Assembly (NCBI GenBank): GCA_045222295.1
Contig: JBGUXP010000010.1
Location: forward strand, 1-64,000
Direction: 5' to 3'
Source: Colimorpha sp045222295
GTDB lineage: Bacteria > Bacteroidota > Bacteroidia > Bacteroidales > P3
DNA: 64,000 bases
Shown: positions 22,882-32,270 of the stretch, piece by piece
Position numbering within the stretch: the first letter of the stretch is position 1
Layout: every line of letters begins with the position of its first letter
Notes under the pieces: generated by a model
The model's input: the letters and a program-made list of their open reading frames with translations, nothing else
What the model was told of the DNA's origin: nothing
Databases searched by the model: none
Program-made: the position numbers and the translations under genes

Positions 22882-24609
22882 ATGAAACGATTGATTCTTC
22901 TTCTGATGCTAGCGGCGGCTACGGCGGCGCCAGCTTGTACCAACCTTATCGTGTCGAAAGGGGCCTCTTCCGATGGTAGCACCTTCATCACCTATGCTGC
23001 TGACAGCCATGTGCGCTACGGACAGCTGCGTTACTGCGCCGCCGCCGACCATGAGCCCGGCGAGACGCTGAAGCTCTACAACTACGGAAGTTTAAAATTC
23101 CAGATAGAGATACCGCAGCCGGCGCACACCTACCAGGTGGTGGGCTTCATCAACGAGCACCAGCTTGCCATGGGCGAGACCACTTGGGGTGGCCGCAAAG
23201 AGCTGGCGCACGGCTCAGGAGTAGGCATCGACTACGGCAACCTCATCTATGTCACCCTGCAGCGCGCCCGCAATTGCCGCGAGGCCATCAAGGTGATGCA
23301 CGAGTTGGTGAGCACCTACGGCTATAGCGACGGCGGCGAGAGTTTTTCCCTCGCTGACCCTGACGAGGTGTGGATTTATGAGATTATCAACAAGGGCGAC
23401 GAGAAGGGCGCCGTGTGGGTGGCGCGTCGCGTGCCCGACGGCTACATTTGCGGCCACGCCAATCAAGCTCGCATCACTACCTTCCCCAAGGAGCATCTCA
23501 AATGGAATAAGAAAGGGCTGCATCACGCCATCAGTAGCAAGCATATCGACCATATCTTCGAGCCGGAAGTGGAGTGCGTCTACAGCGAGGATGTGGTCAG
23601 TTTCGCAAGAGAAAAAGGCTTCTACACGGAAATACCGCATGAAGGTGTCAGAATCAGGGCTGCTTCTCCCGACCCATTCTTCTCCTTCGCCGACACCTAC
23701 AACCCGCTGACCTTCTCGGGCCTCCGCGCCTGCGAGGCACGCGTATATGCGATGTTTAATAGGGTTTCCGACGATATGAAACGCTATGAGGCTTTTGCTA
23801 TGGGCGATGCCACCGCCGAGCGACTGCCCTTGTGGGTAAAACCCAACCGCAAGCTTTCGGTGCAGGATGTGATGACGTTGATGCGCGACCACTTCGAGGG
23901 CACTCCGATGGATATGACCCAAGATGTGGGCGCAGGTCCTTTCCATTGCCCTTACCGCTGGCGCCCGATGGATTTCGAGGTCGATGGCAAGCGCTATATC
24001 CACGAGCGTGCTATCAGTACCCAGCAGACGGGATTCAGCTTTGTGGCGCAGTGCCGTAAATGGCTGCCCTCCAAGCTTGGTGGCATCCTCTGGTTCGGCG
24101 TCGATGATACCTACAGCACCTGCTACTGCCCCGTCTACTGCGGCTGCACCCAGATTCCAATCTGCTTCGAAGAGGGCAACGGCTCAATGAGCCAGTATTC
24201 GGAGACGGCCGCTTTCTGGCTCTTCAACCGCGTGAGCAACTTCTGCTACTTGCGTTACGACTCGATGATTGTCGACGTACAACGCGTACAACATGAGTTG
24301 GAGGATGAGTTTGTCGGCGATGAGACAGCATATGCCAAACGTTGGGCGCAGGAGGACAACGAGGCACGTCTGGTGGGCGCCCTCAACCGCTTCAGTAATG
24401 ACCGCTCCGAGAAGATGATGCGCCGCTGGCGTGAGCTCGACCATTTTTTGCTGATGAAATATATCGACGGAAATATCAAGCATGTGAAGAACGGCAAGAT
24501 AGAGACAACCCCGACGGGTGTCGTCCGTTCTCCCCAGCAACCGCCCTATCCCGAATGGTTCTATCGTCAGATTATTGACGACCATGGTGAGGTGCTGTTG
24601 GAAAGATAG
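22882..24609 (+). CDS. C69 family dipeptidase (PepD-like), exported
   Basis: 575 aa. A short signal peptide (MKRLILLLMLAAATAAPA) is followed directly by CTNLIVSKGASSDGSTF. The Cys becomes the N-terminal nucleophile of this Ntn-hydrolase family after processing. Further conserved pieces are MGETTWGGRKEL, GESFSLADPDEVWIYEI and GYICGHANQARITTF. The enzyme is expected to cleave dipeptides outside the cytoplasm. It has its own promoter, divergent from folP, and is the first gene of a long plus-strand run. Confidence 0.93.
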   Translation: MKRLILLLMLAAATAAPACTNLIVSKGASSDGSTFITYAADSHVRYGQLRYCAAADHEPGETLKLYNYGSLKFQIEIPQPAHTYQVVGFINEHQLAMGETTWGGRKELAHGSGVGIDYGNLIYVTLQRARNCREAIKVMHELVSTYGYSDGGESFSLADPDEVWIYEIINKGDEKGAVWVARRVPDGYICGHANQARITTFPKEHLKWNKKGLHHAISSKHIDHIFEPEVECVYSEDVVSFAREKGFYTEIPHEGVRIRAASPDPFFSFADTYNPLTFSGLRACEARVYAMFNRVSDDMKRYEAFAMGDATAERLPLWVKPNRKLSVQDVMTLMRDHFEGTPMDMTQDVGAGPFHCPYRWRPMDFEVDGKRYIHERAISTQQTGFSFVAQCRKWLPSKLGGILWFGVDDTYSTCYCPVYCGCTQIPICFEEGNGSMSQYSETAAFWLFNRVSNFCYLRYDSMIVDVQRVQHELEDEFVGDETAYAKRWAQEDNEARLVGALNRFSNDRSEKMMRRWRELDHFLLMKYIDGNIKHVKNGKIETTPTGVVRSPQQPPYPEWFYRQIIDDHGEVLLER

Positions 24610-24707
24610 ATTTATTAAGAAAGTGTCAGTAGGGTGGCTTGCAGTGTTTCTAGAAATATTTTTACATAAATACAATAAAAAGTAATGGAGCACGTTTAAA
24701 ATAGATT

Positions 24708-25340
24708 ATGAGTAAAAACGGACAAATGGAACGCGATACACGCAGCGAGATGGAGCAGGAGGTGGCAGAATGCCGTGTGCTCTTCGAGAAGAAGACGCGC
24801 GACTATGGCACTTCGTGGCGCATCTTGCGGCTGCCGTCGTTTACAGATCAGATATTTATTAAGGCCAATCGCATTCGCAGCGTGCAAGAGAGCGGTGAGA
24901 ATCGGGTGGGTGATGGTGTGCGGGGCGAGTTCGTGGCGATGGTGAACTATGCCGTGATGGCGCTGATACAGAACACTCTCCTCAGCCAGCCGCAAGCAGC
25001 AACGCACGATAACGCGGAGGAAATTCCTGTTGGTTTGGAGTTGCCCTTAGAGAAAGCTATGGAACTGTATGATGCAGAGACCAAGCGGATTCTGGATTTG
25101 ATGATGGACAAGAATCACGATTATGGCGAGGCCTGGCGTCAGATGCGCATCAGCTCGATGGTGGACCTGATACTTATGAAACTTTTGCGCATCAAGCAGA
25201 TAGAGGACAATGAGGGCAAGACCCTAGTGAGTGAGGGCGTGGAAGGCGGATATATGGACATAGTGAATTATTCGTTGTTCTGTCTGGTTCGCATGACTGA
25301 GGAATGTGCCGGCAAGATTCCGTCAGTCCATGAGAAATAG
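24708..25340 (+). CDS. DUF1599 protein with two repeats
   Basis: 210 aa, soluble. It contains two copies of one module: KTRDYGTSWRILRLPSFTDQ...KANRIRSVQE at about 30-65, and KNHDYGEAWRQMRISSMVDL...KLLRIKQIED at about 138-175. Each is followed by a GEFVAMVNYAVMALIQ- or GGYMDIVNYSLFCLVR-type helix. This is the DUF1599 duplication seen in Bacteroidetes; the fold resembles MazG-like helical proteins, but activity is unknown. It starts 98 bp after the dipeptidase gene. Confidence 0.88.
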   Translation: MSKNGQMERDTRSEMEQEVAECRVLFEKKTRDYGTSWRILRLPSFTDQIFIKANRIRSVQESGENRVGDGVRGEFVAMVNYAVMALIQNTLLSQPQAATHDNAEEIPVGLELPLEKAMELYDAETKRILDLMMDKNHDYGEAWRQMRISSMVDLILMKLLRIKQIEDNEGKTLVSEGVEGGYMDIVNYSLFCLVRMTEECAGKIPSVHEK

Positions 25341-25399
25341 GATAATGGTAAACAGCGTCTTCTGACAAGATATCGGTGGTCAAAGAATAAAATAAGACT

Positions 25400-26527
25400 A
25401 TGAAAATCAAAGATACAAAACTGAATTACTCGCTGAATGTAGCAGCACGATGGATTGTAGGACTTGTGTTCCTTTTCTCGTCGTTTGTCAAGGGTGTCGA
25501 CCCGATGGGGACGATGTTCAAGGTACAGGACTATATGTCGAACTGGGAATTTCTGGGCATGAGCTTCGAGTGGGCTCATCCGTTGGCCGGTGTGCTGGCG
25601 GTATCGTTGATATGCGCTGAGTTTCTGGTAGGCGTAATGTTGATATTCAATTCTTTCCGTGTGTTCTCGGCCTGGCTGTTGGCGGCGATGATGGCATTCT
25701 TCACCGTGACAACGCTGGTTGATGCTACGACCAACTTGGTGGATGACTGTGGCTGCTTCGGCGATGCCATCAAGCTCACCAATTGGCAGACTTTTTGGAA
25801 GAACATCATTCTCGACGTGCCCACGGTGTGGATTGTGCTAACCTGTCGTCTGCGTATGCGCCGCCGCTTCGAGCGCGACAGCATCGTGTTTACCGCTGGT
25901 CTGGTGTTGATGTTGGTATTCTGCATCTATAATATCAACCATGAGCCGGTTATCGACTTTCGCCCTTGGAAGATCGGCAACAAGATGATTGATGCCGAGG
26001 AGGCTATGCCCAAGAGCTATGTGACTTATAAGAATCGTGAGACCGGCGAGACGATGGAATTTGAGTCGGCGAAACTGATGGATTATATGGCCGACACGGC
26101 TTGGGTGAGTGCATGGGAGTGGGTTAGTAGCCGTGTGGAAATGCCCGAAATCAAGGCTCCTGGATTCTCGATGATGACCATGGAGGGCTCTGACCAAGCT
26201 CTCGACATGATTTCGTCCGAGGACGGATTGGTGATTGTGACTATCCATCACTTGAACAAGATTGATGCCGAGGACGTTGAGGAGGTGAAGAGTGCGCAGG
26301 CGCTGGCTATGGAGAACGGCAAGGATATCGTACTGCTGACCTCGGCGCTGCCCGAGGAGGTGCAGGCCTGGCTCTATGAGAACAAGATAGAGAATCTGGA
26401 TTACTATTTCGCCGATGCCACCGCTATTGAGACGATGATGCGTGGCAATCCCGGATTTATGTATGTTCAGAATGCTGTGGTGGTAGACAAGGGCCGCAAG
26501 GCTATGGATTTGAAAATGGAGAACTAA
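25400..26527 (+). CDS. DoxX-like membrane protein of the BT_3928 type
   Basis: 375 aa. The N-terminal half has four to five transmembrane helices with the DoxX-like lead ARWIVGLVFLFSSFVKGVDP and a conserved DDCGCFGDAIKLTNWQTFWKN. The C-terminal half (about 220-375) is soluble and resembles a degenerate thioredoxin-like domain (VIVTIHHLNKIDAEDVEEVK; GKDIVLLTSALPEEVQAWL), lacking a CxxC. In Bacteroidales it typically follows DUF1599, as here (59-bp gap). Physiological role unproven, possibly redox or quinone related. Confidence 0.87.
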   Translation: MKIKDTKLNYSLNVAARWIVGLVFLFSSFVKGVDPMGTMFKVQDYMSNWEFLGMSFEWAHPLAGVLAVSLICAEFLVGVMLIFNSFRVFSAWLLAAMMAFFTVTTLVDATTNLVDDCGCFGDAIKLTNWQTFWKNIILDVPTVWIVLTCRLRMRRRFERDSIVFTAGLVLMLVFCIYNINHEPVIDFRPWKIGNKMIDAEEAMPKSYVTYKNRETGETMEFESAKLMDYMADTAWVSAWEWVSSRVEMPEIKAPGFSMMTMEGSDQALDMISSEDGLVIVTIHHLNKIDAEDVEEVKSAQALAMENGKDIVLLTSALPEEVQAWLYENKIENLDYYFADATAIETMMRGNPGFMYVQNAVVVDKGRKAMDLKMEN

Positions 26528-26557
26528 CCCCATAAACTTAAAACGTAAAACTAACTT

Positions 26558-27097
26558 ATGATTCAGAGAATTCAATCGTTATGGTTACTGTTGGCTACCG
26601 CTTGCATGGTGCTGTGTCTGCTGATGCCGGTGGCAAAGTATAATTATCAGGACATGCCCTCCCAGGGGCAGTGCACGGAGGCTCGGCTTGACCTCTTCGC
26701 CCAAAATGGTCCCGATATGGCCACGCAGATGGGTGAGCCGGTGGTGACCTATAGTCAGCGTATGACGGGTATGGAGACTTGGCCGCTTGTGACGCTGGTG
26801 CTCTTCTGCGGCGTCATAGCACTGGGATGCATTTTCCTTTTCAAGCGCCGTACCCTGCAGGTGCGTATCGTGGCAGTGGGATTTTTGATGAATGTGGTGT
26901 ATGCCTTCCTGGTGTTTTTCTGGGCGGTTGACCGCTATGCCGATCTCCTTTCGGCTGGCATGGGTGGCGTGCAGCCCGAGATTTCGTGGCAGGTGGGAGC
27001 CTTTGCACCGCTTGTGTCGCTGGTCTTCTTCTTCCTGGCACAGCGCGCAATCAAGAAAGATGAGGCACTGGTGAGAGCGGCAGACAGACTGAGATAG
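26558..27097 (+). CDS. DUF4293 four-helix membrane protein
   Basis: 179 aa. It starts MIQRIQSLWLLLATACMVLC, the diagnostic DUF4293 opening, then a roughly 45-residue external loop and three more helices. It ends in a charged tail (RAIKKDEALVRAADRLR). Function unknown. It is in line with the preceding DoxX gene (30-bp gap) and tsaE (16-bp gap). Confidence 0.9.
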   Translation: MIQRIQSLWLLLATACMVLCLLMPVAKYNYQDMPSQGQCTEARLDLFAQNGPDMATQMGEPVVTYSQRMTGMETWPLVTLVLFCGVIALGCIFLFKRRTLQVRIVAVGFLMNVVYAFLVFFWAVDRYADLLSAGMGGVQPEISWQVGAFAPLVSLVFFFLAQRAIKKDEALVRAADRLR

Positions 27098-27113
27098 TGG
27101 TTAGTGATTGGTA

Positions 27114-27551
27114 ATGAGAATAGAGATAAACAATATAGGACAGTTGTCCGAGGTGGCACGGAAATTGCTGGAAGGATTTCCAGAAGAGCGTTTCTTTGCC
27201 TTTTTCGGCAAGATGGGGGTGGGGAAGACCACGCTCATCAAGGAACTCTGCGTGGCACTAGGGGTAGAAGACAATGTGTGCAGTCCGACCTTCGCCATCG
27301 TAAACGAATATTGTCGGCCACTGAATACACCTAACACTGAAAGTGAGCCAGTGTACCATTTCGATTTCTACCGATTGAAGAACTTGTCGGAGGCCTACGA
27401 CTTGGGCTACGAGGAATACTTCTACAGCGGCTGCTACTGCTTCACGGAGTGGACCGAGAAGATTGAAGAGCTACTACCAGAGAGCTATGTGAGGGTGGAA
27501 ATTGTGGAGGTCGACGGTGTGCGTACACTGACGGCGGAAATTATTAAATAG
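27114..27551 (+). CDS. tsaE: tRNA threonylcarbamoyladenosine biosynthesis ATPase
   Basis: 145 aa from the ATG at 27114. It is the P-loop partner of TsaB/TsaD in making t6A37 on ANN-decoding tRNAs. Motifs: Walker A FGKMGVGKTTLIKELC, CSPTFAIVNEY, YHFDFYRL, DLGYEEYFYSGCYCFTEW. A PLNTPNTESEP insertion precedes YHFDFYRL. The start lies within a TTAGTGATTGGTAATGAG stretch of short-repeat character. Confidence 0.94.
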   Translation: MRIEINNIGQLSEVARKLLEGFPEERFFAFFGKMGVGKTTLIKELCVALGVEDNVCSPTFAIVNEYCRPLNTPNTESEPVYHFDFYRLKNLSEAYDLGYEEYFYSGCYCFTEWTEKIEELLPESYVRVEIVEVDGVRTLTAEIIK

Positions 27552-27568
27552 GAATATAATAATATATA

Positions 27569-27934
27569 ATGAACAATAGAGAAAAAGAATCAGAGGTGTT
27601 GGCGCGTTTGGCTGCGCAGGCCCTTGATGCCAAGAAAGCTGAGGATGTACGAATTCTGGACCTGCGGAAGGTCCATGGCGCTCCGGCGGAGTATTTTGTG
27701 ATTGCCACGGGTAATGTGCCGTCACATGTGAGTGCGCTGAGCGATGCCGTCTTCGAGACGGTGAAGAAAGCCACCGGCTTGAACCCTCACAAGATTGAAG
27801 GCTACAACAATGCCGAATGGATACTGATGGATTATTTCGATGTGGTCATCCATATCTTCCAGAAGGAGAAGCGCACCTTCTTCCGTCTCGACGAGTTGTG
27901 GAGTGACGGCGAGGAGGTTCCTGTTAAGAGTTAA
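27569..27934 (+). CDS. rsfS: Ribosomal silencing factor
   Basis: 121 aa. It binds uL14 and blocks subunit joining in starved cells. Motifs: AEDVRILDLRKVHGAPAEYF, VIATGNVPSHVSALSD, and EWILMDYFDVVIHIFQKEKR followed by FFRLDELW. It lies directly ahead of ftsH, the usual Bacteroidetes order. The stop codon lies within a GTTAAGA tandem repeat (27929-27955). Confidence 0.95.
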   Translation: MNNREKESEVLARLAAQALDAKKAEDVRILDLRKVHGAPAEYFVIATGNVPSHVSALSDAVFETVKKATGLNPHKIEGYNNAEWILMDYFDVVIHIFQKEKRTFFRLDELWSDGEEVPVKS

Positions 27935-27955
27935 GAGTTCTTGAGTTAAGAGTTA
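27929..27955. repeat. GTTAAGA tandem repeat between rsfS and ftsH
   Basis: Four GTTAAGA-type units span the rsfS stop codon and end just before the ftsH start. Confidence 0.7.
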
Positions 27956-27956
27956 T

Positions 27957-30002
27957 ATGGCGAAACAACAGAATAAGATGCCCAATAATACTCCTCGTGG
28001 CAATAAGCCCAAGGCAAGCCGATGGCTATATATCATCTATGGTGTGATCATGGTGGCGCTGCTCTTCGGTATGTTTGGCGGTGGAAACTCGACCAAGCAG
28101 CCCGTGAACTGGGACAAGTTGTCGCTCATCCTTGAGCGGCACGACTATGAGCTGATTACGGTAATCAACCAGGAGGTGGCCGAGATTAAGATTAAACAGG
28201 ATGCCATCAATGCCCATCCTGACCTTTATGGCGACCTGCGTACGCGCTCCATCACCGGCAACGACGGTCCTGTGGGTGTATATACCTACAACATAGGTAA
28301 CTATGAGCATTTCGACAAGGAACTCTCCATCATCGAGGAGAAGACAGGCGAGCATATCAGTTATAAGATTGAGAATCATAGTAACGCCTGGCGAGAGCTA
28401 TTGGTTTGGTTTGCACCGCTGCTCATCATGATACTCCTCTTCTGGGGCATGAGCGCCTACGCCCGCAAGCAGATGGGCGGCGAAGGCGGTGGTCTCGGCG
28501 GTATGTTCGGCTTCGGCGGTTCCAAGGCCAAGCAGTATGATGCCACCAAGCAGGTCAATGTCACTTTTAAGGATGTGGCCGGTCTAGCTGGTGCCAAGGA
28601 GGAGGTGATGGAGGTTGTAGACTTCCTAAAGAACCCTAAGCATTACACCGAGCTGGGAGGTAAAATACCCAAAGGAGTGTTGCTCGTTGGCCCTCCAGGT
28701 ACGGGTAAAACCCTTTTGGCCAAGGCTGTGGCCGGCGAGGCTGGGGTGCCGTTCTTTTCGATGAGCGGCTCCGACTTCGTGGAGATGTTTGTCGGCGTCG
28801 GTGCCAGCCGTGTCCGCGGACTGTTCGAGGAGGCCAAGAAAAAGAGTCCCTGCATCGTCTTCATTGACGAGATTGACGCTGTGGGTCGTGCCCGTGGCAG
28901 GGGAGGTCTCACCGGTGGTAACGATGAGCGCGAGAATACGCTCAACCAGCTGCTTACAGAGATGGATGGCTTCTCCAGCACCACCAATGTTATCGTGCTG
29001 GCCGCCACCAACCGCGCCGACGTGCTCGACAAGGCGCTGATGCGTGCCGGCCGTTTTGACCGTCAGATTTATGTGGAGCTGCCCGACATCGAGGAGCGCA
29101 AGGCTATCTTCGCCGTCCACATGAAGAATCTCAAGTTGAACGTCACTCCCGGCAGTGAAGGCTATGTGGACCGCGACTTCCTGGCCAAGCAGACGCCGGG
29201 CTTCAGCGGTGCCGACATCGCCAATGTCTGCAACGAGGCTGCCCTCGTTGCTGCCCGCAAGAATAAGAAACAGATTGAGAAACAGGACTTCCTAGATGCT
29301 GTTGACCGTATTGTCGGTGGTTTGGAGAAGCGCACCAAGGTGCTCTCCGACCAGGAGAAGCACACCATCGCCTACCATGAGAGCGGCCATGCCTCTGTGA
29401 GTTGGTTGTTGCGCTGGGCCAACCCGCTGGTGAAGGTGACCATCGTGCCGCGTGGCAAAGCCCTCGGCGCCGCTTGGTATCTTCCCGAGGAACGTCAGAT
29501 TACCACCTATGAGCAAATGTTCGATGAGATGACCAGCCTCATGGCCGGCCGTGCGTCGGAAGAGATTGTCTTCGGCCGCATCAGCACCGGTGCCCTCAAC
29601 GACATAGAGCGTGCCACCAAGATGGCGCAGGCCCTGGTGACCTACTATGGTATGAGCCCCGAGGTGGGCAACATCAGCTTCTACGACTCCACGGGTCAGA
29701 CCGACTATGCCCTCACCAAGCCCTTCAGCGAGAAGACCGCCGAGACCATTGACCGTGAGGTGAAGCGTATGGTGGAGGAGGCCTACAGTAAAGCCAAAGA
29801 GCTGCTACTCGGCCATCGCGAGCAGCTCGACCAGTTGGCGGCACAACTCTACGAGAAAGAGGTGCTCTTCCGAGAGGACCTTGAGAATATCTACGGTCCC
29901 CGTCCTTGGGAGGAGGAGAAAAAGGAACTCCCTCAGACTACCGAAGAGACTCCTGAGATACCAGAAAATAATTATAACCCCGAAAATACCACTCTGTCAT
30001 GA
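27957..30002 (+). CDS. ftsH: ATP-dependent zinc metalloprotease FtsH
   Basis: 681 aa. N-terminal helix (WLYIIYGVIMVALLFGMFGG), a periplasmic domain (about 45-145), a second helix (LLVWFAPLLIMILLFWGM), then the AAA domain with Walker A GPPGTGKT, Walker B CIVFIDEIDAVGR, and the second region of homology (NRADVLDKALMRAGRFDRQI). The zinc site is HESGH at residues 474-478, where many FtsH have HEAGH. It degrades misfolded membrane proteins. The ATG follows rsfS by 22 bp, and the end overlaps cdsA by 4 bp. Confidence 0.97.
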   Translation: MAKQQNKMPNNTPRGNKPKASRWLYIIYGVIMVALLFGMFGGGNSTKQPVNWDKLSLILERHDYELITVINQEVAEIKIKQDAINAHPDLYGDLRTRSITGNDGPVGVYTYNIGNYEHFDKELSIIEEKTGEHISYKIENHSNAWRELLVWFAPLLIMILLFWGMSAYARKQMGGEGGGLGGMFGFGGSKAKQYDATKQVNVTFKDVAGLAGAKEEVMEVVDFLKNPKHYTELGGKIPKGVLLVGPPGTGKTLLAKAVAGEAGVPFFSMSGSDFVEMFVGVGASRVRGLFEEAKKKSPCIVFIDEIDAVGRARGRGGLTGGNDERENTLNQLLTEMDGFSSTTNVIVLAATNRADVLDKALMRAGRFDRQIYVELPDIEERKAIFAVHMKNLKLNVTPGSEGYVDRDFLAKQTPGFSGADIANVCNEAALVAARKNKKQIEKQDFLDAVDRIVGGLEKRTKVLSDQEKHTIAYHESGHASVSWLLRWANPLVKVTIVPRGKALGAAWYLPEERQITTYEQMFDEMTSLMAGRASEEIVFGRISTGALNDIERATKMAQALVTYYGMSPEVGNISFYDSTGQTDYALTKPFSEKTAETIDREVKRMVEEAYSKAKELLLGHREQLDQLAAQLYEKEVLFREDLENIYGPRPWEEEKKELPQTTEETPEIPENNYNPENTTLS

Positions 30003-30859
30003 AAACATTCTGGGTTCGCACTGCCAGTGCTGTGGTTTATGCCGTACTGTTTCTGGGAACACTCCTCAGCGGACAGCTGTTCAATAATCCCAATATGGGC
30101 CTTGTCCTTTTCGGTGCCTTCCTGTTCTTCGTCACCATGGGCTGTTCCAATGAGTTCTTCCGCATTGTGGCACATCAAGGGGCAAAACCCAGTAAGTTCT
30201 TGGGATACACTTATGCAGCCTGCATCCTCTTGGTGATGCTGGTGGCACCATTGCTCACCGCTTCATTGGCAGGTTTTGCTTTGGTACTGATGGCGTTCAT
30301 CCTGTTTCCCACCACTTTCGCTTTGGCTGCTATCGTGCAACTTTGGAAGCAAAGCGAACAGCCTTTCCGCGATGCGGCTTATACCATGATTCCTTTGCTT
30401 TATATCGCCCTGCCTTTGAGTTTGATGCTTATGCTTGTCTCTGACTACGACCATGGTGCTATCGGTGTTTTGATGGTGGTGCTGATGGTGTGGGTCAACG
30501 ACTCGGGAGCATATATCGGAGGCTCTCTTTTTGGAAAGCACAAGATGTGGGTGCGTCACTCTCCCGGTAAGACCTGGGAGGGTACCGCCTTCGGCGTGCT
30601 GGCAACTCTGCTGCTGGCCGTCTTTGTGGGACCGTGCCTTGTTCCTTCCGTTGCCTGGTACCACTGGCTGGTGCTTGGCTTTATCTGCAGTGTTGTCGAT
30701 ACCCTTGGTGACTTGGTGGAGAGCATGCTCAAGCGCTCTGTGGGAGTGAAAGACAGTGGCAATATTATGCCCGGCCATGGAGGCTTCCTCGACCGCTTCG
30801 ACAGTCTCCTTATTATCATGCCTTTTGTTTTTGCCTACGTAACCTTAATAATTAAATAA
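29999..30859 (+). CDS. cdsA: Phosphatidate cytidylyltransferase
   Basis: 286 aa, about eight transmembrane helices. It makes CDP-diacylglycerol. The C-terminal signature is present: SVVDTLGDLVESMLKRSVGV, then KDSGNIMPGHGGFLDRFDSL. It overlaps ftsH by ATGA and is followed after 2 bp by psd, the next step towards phosphatidylethanolamine. Confidence 0.96.
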   Translation: MKTFWVRTASAVVYAVLFLGTLLSGQLFNNPNMGLVLFGAFLFFVTMGCSNEFFRIVAHQGAKPSKFLGYTYAACILLVMLVAPLLTASLAGFALVLMAFILFPTTFALAAIVQLWKQSEQPFRDAAYTMIPLLYIALPLSLMLMLVSDYDHGAIGVLMVVLMVWVNDSGAYIGGSLFGKHKMWVRHSPGKTWEGTAFGVLATLLLAVFVGPCLVPSVAWYHWLVLGFICSVVDTLGDLVESMLKRSVGVKDSGNIMPGHGGFLDRFDSLLIIMPFVFAYVTLIIK

Positions 30860-30861
30860 TT

Positions 30862-31521
30862 ATGAAAATCCATCGTGAGGGAAAGAAAATAATTTTGTTC
30901 ACAGCGGCGTCTATCTTTGTGATTGTGCTACTGTTGTTGCTGCTGGTAAGTAATTGGAACATTGTTCACTACCTGTTTGTTGTAGGACTAGTGGTTTTCG
31001 GCTTCCTGGTGACGGCATTCTTCCGCATCCCACGACGTATCTTTGCCGAAAGCCCAAACGAGCTCATTTCGCCTGCCGACGGAACCATTGTCACCATTGA
31101 GCAGGTGTTTGAAAAGACCTATCTCAAGGCCGAATGCATGCAGGTCTCCATCTTCATGAGCGGCACCGATGTGCATGTCAACCGTTATCCTTGCAATGGT
31201 TTGGTGGAATATGTTAAGTTCCGTCGCGGCAACTATTTTGTTGCCTCCTATCCCAAGAGTAGTGACCTCAACGAGCGCACAGAGATTGGCATGCTGCTCG
31301 ACAACGGCAAGCGTATCCTTATCCGCCAGGTGGCCGGAGTAATGGCGCGCCGTATTGTCTGCTATGCCAAGGAGGGCGAGCGCGTCAAGCAGAATCAGGA
31401 GCTTGGCTTCATCCGCTTTGGCTCGCGTGTCGACCTCTTCCTTCCGCTCGACTTCCCCATCGATGTTGACTTGCAGGACAAGGTGAAGAACGCTATCAGC
31501 CCCATTGCTGAAATTGTCTGA
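30862..31521 (+). CDS. psd: Phosphatidylserine decarboxylase, short (archaeal-type) form
   Basis: 219 aa. Two N-terminal membrane helices, then the catalytic domain with SPADGTIVTI, FMSGTDVHVNRYPCNGLVEY and the self-cleavage site in IRFGSRVDLFLP, where the Gly-Ser bond yields the pyruvoyl group. Short length fits the PSD-A subfamily. It forms phosphatidylethanolamine and belongs to one transcript with cdsA. Confidence 0.94.
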   Translation: MKIHREGKKIILFTAASIFVIVLLLLLLVSNWNIVHYLFVVGLVVFGFLVTAFFRIPRRIFAESPNELISPADGTIVTIEQVFEKTYLKAECMQVSIFMSGTDVHVNRYPCNGLVEYVKFRRGNYFVASYPKSSDLNERTEIGMLLDNGKRILIRQVAGVMARRIVCYAKEGERVKQNQELGFIRFGSRVDLFLPLDFPIDVDLQDKVKNAISPIAEIV

Positions 31522-31526
31522 TAAAA

Positions 31527-32204
31527 ATGATTGCTGACCAGATTCTTTATGAGGATAATCACCTCATGGCAATCAACAAGCTCCCCGGTCAAATCACTCA
31601 GGGCGACAAGACGGGGGATCCTTGCCTAGCCGACTTGGTGAAGGATTTCCTCAAGGAACGCGATAACAAGCCTGGTAATGTCTATTGTGGTGTTATCCAT
31701 CGGCTTGACAGGCCGGTATCGGGTGTCGTGTTGCTGGCCAAGACCTCCAAGGCCCTCTCTCGCATGGTGGAGAAGGTGCGTACGCGGGAGTTTGAAAAGC
31801 ATTATTGGGCGGTAGTGAAAAACGCCCCTCCTCAGTCTGCCGGTGCTCTCGAGAACTGGCTCGTCAAGAATGAAGAGCGCAACAAGAGTTATGTCTTCAG
31901 CTCGGCACGCCCCAATGCTAAACTAGCCCGTCTGGAATACAGAGAAATTGCTGTGTCCGATGGAGGGTACCATCTTCTTGATATTAACCTTCACACCGGC
32001 CGTCACCACCAAATACGTTGCCAGCTGGCCAATATCGGATGCCCCATCAAGGGCGACCTCAAATACGGCGCACCACGCAGCAACGATGACGGGTCTATCT
32101 CGCTCCACGCCCACATGGTCTCGTTTGAACATCCGGTAACCCACAAACTTATTACTATCACTGCACCCAATCCAACCATCGAAAGAATGTTTCATTTAGG
32201 ATGA
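31527..32204 (+). CDS. RluA-family pseudouridine synthase
   Basis: 225 aa, lacking an S4 domain. The catalytic motif is VIHRLDRPVSGVVLLAKTSK with the essential Asp in HRLDR; downstream are LDINLHTGRHHQIRCQLANI and GCPIKGDLKYGA. It modifies uridine in rRNA or tRNA; the exact target cannot be read from sequence. It sits 5 bp after psd. Confidence 0.92.
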   Translation: MIADQILYEDNHLMAINKLPGQITQGDKTGDPCLADLVKDFLKERDNKPGNVYCGVIHRLDRPVSGVVLLAKTSKALSRMVEKVRTREFEKHYWAVVKNAPPQSAGALENWLVKNEERNKSYVFSSARPNAKLARLEYREIAVSDGGYHLLDINLHTGRHHQIRCQLANIGCPIKGDLKYGAPRSNDDGSISLHAHMVSFEHPVTHKLITITAPNPTIERMFHLG

Positions 32205-32270
32205 AAGTTTTTATTCCGAAGGAGTACTAAAAACAATAAAGTAATATTTATATTAGAATACATAGAAATA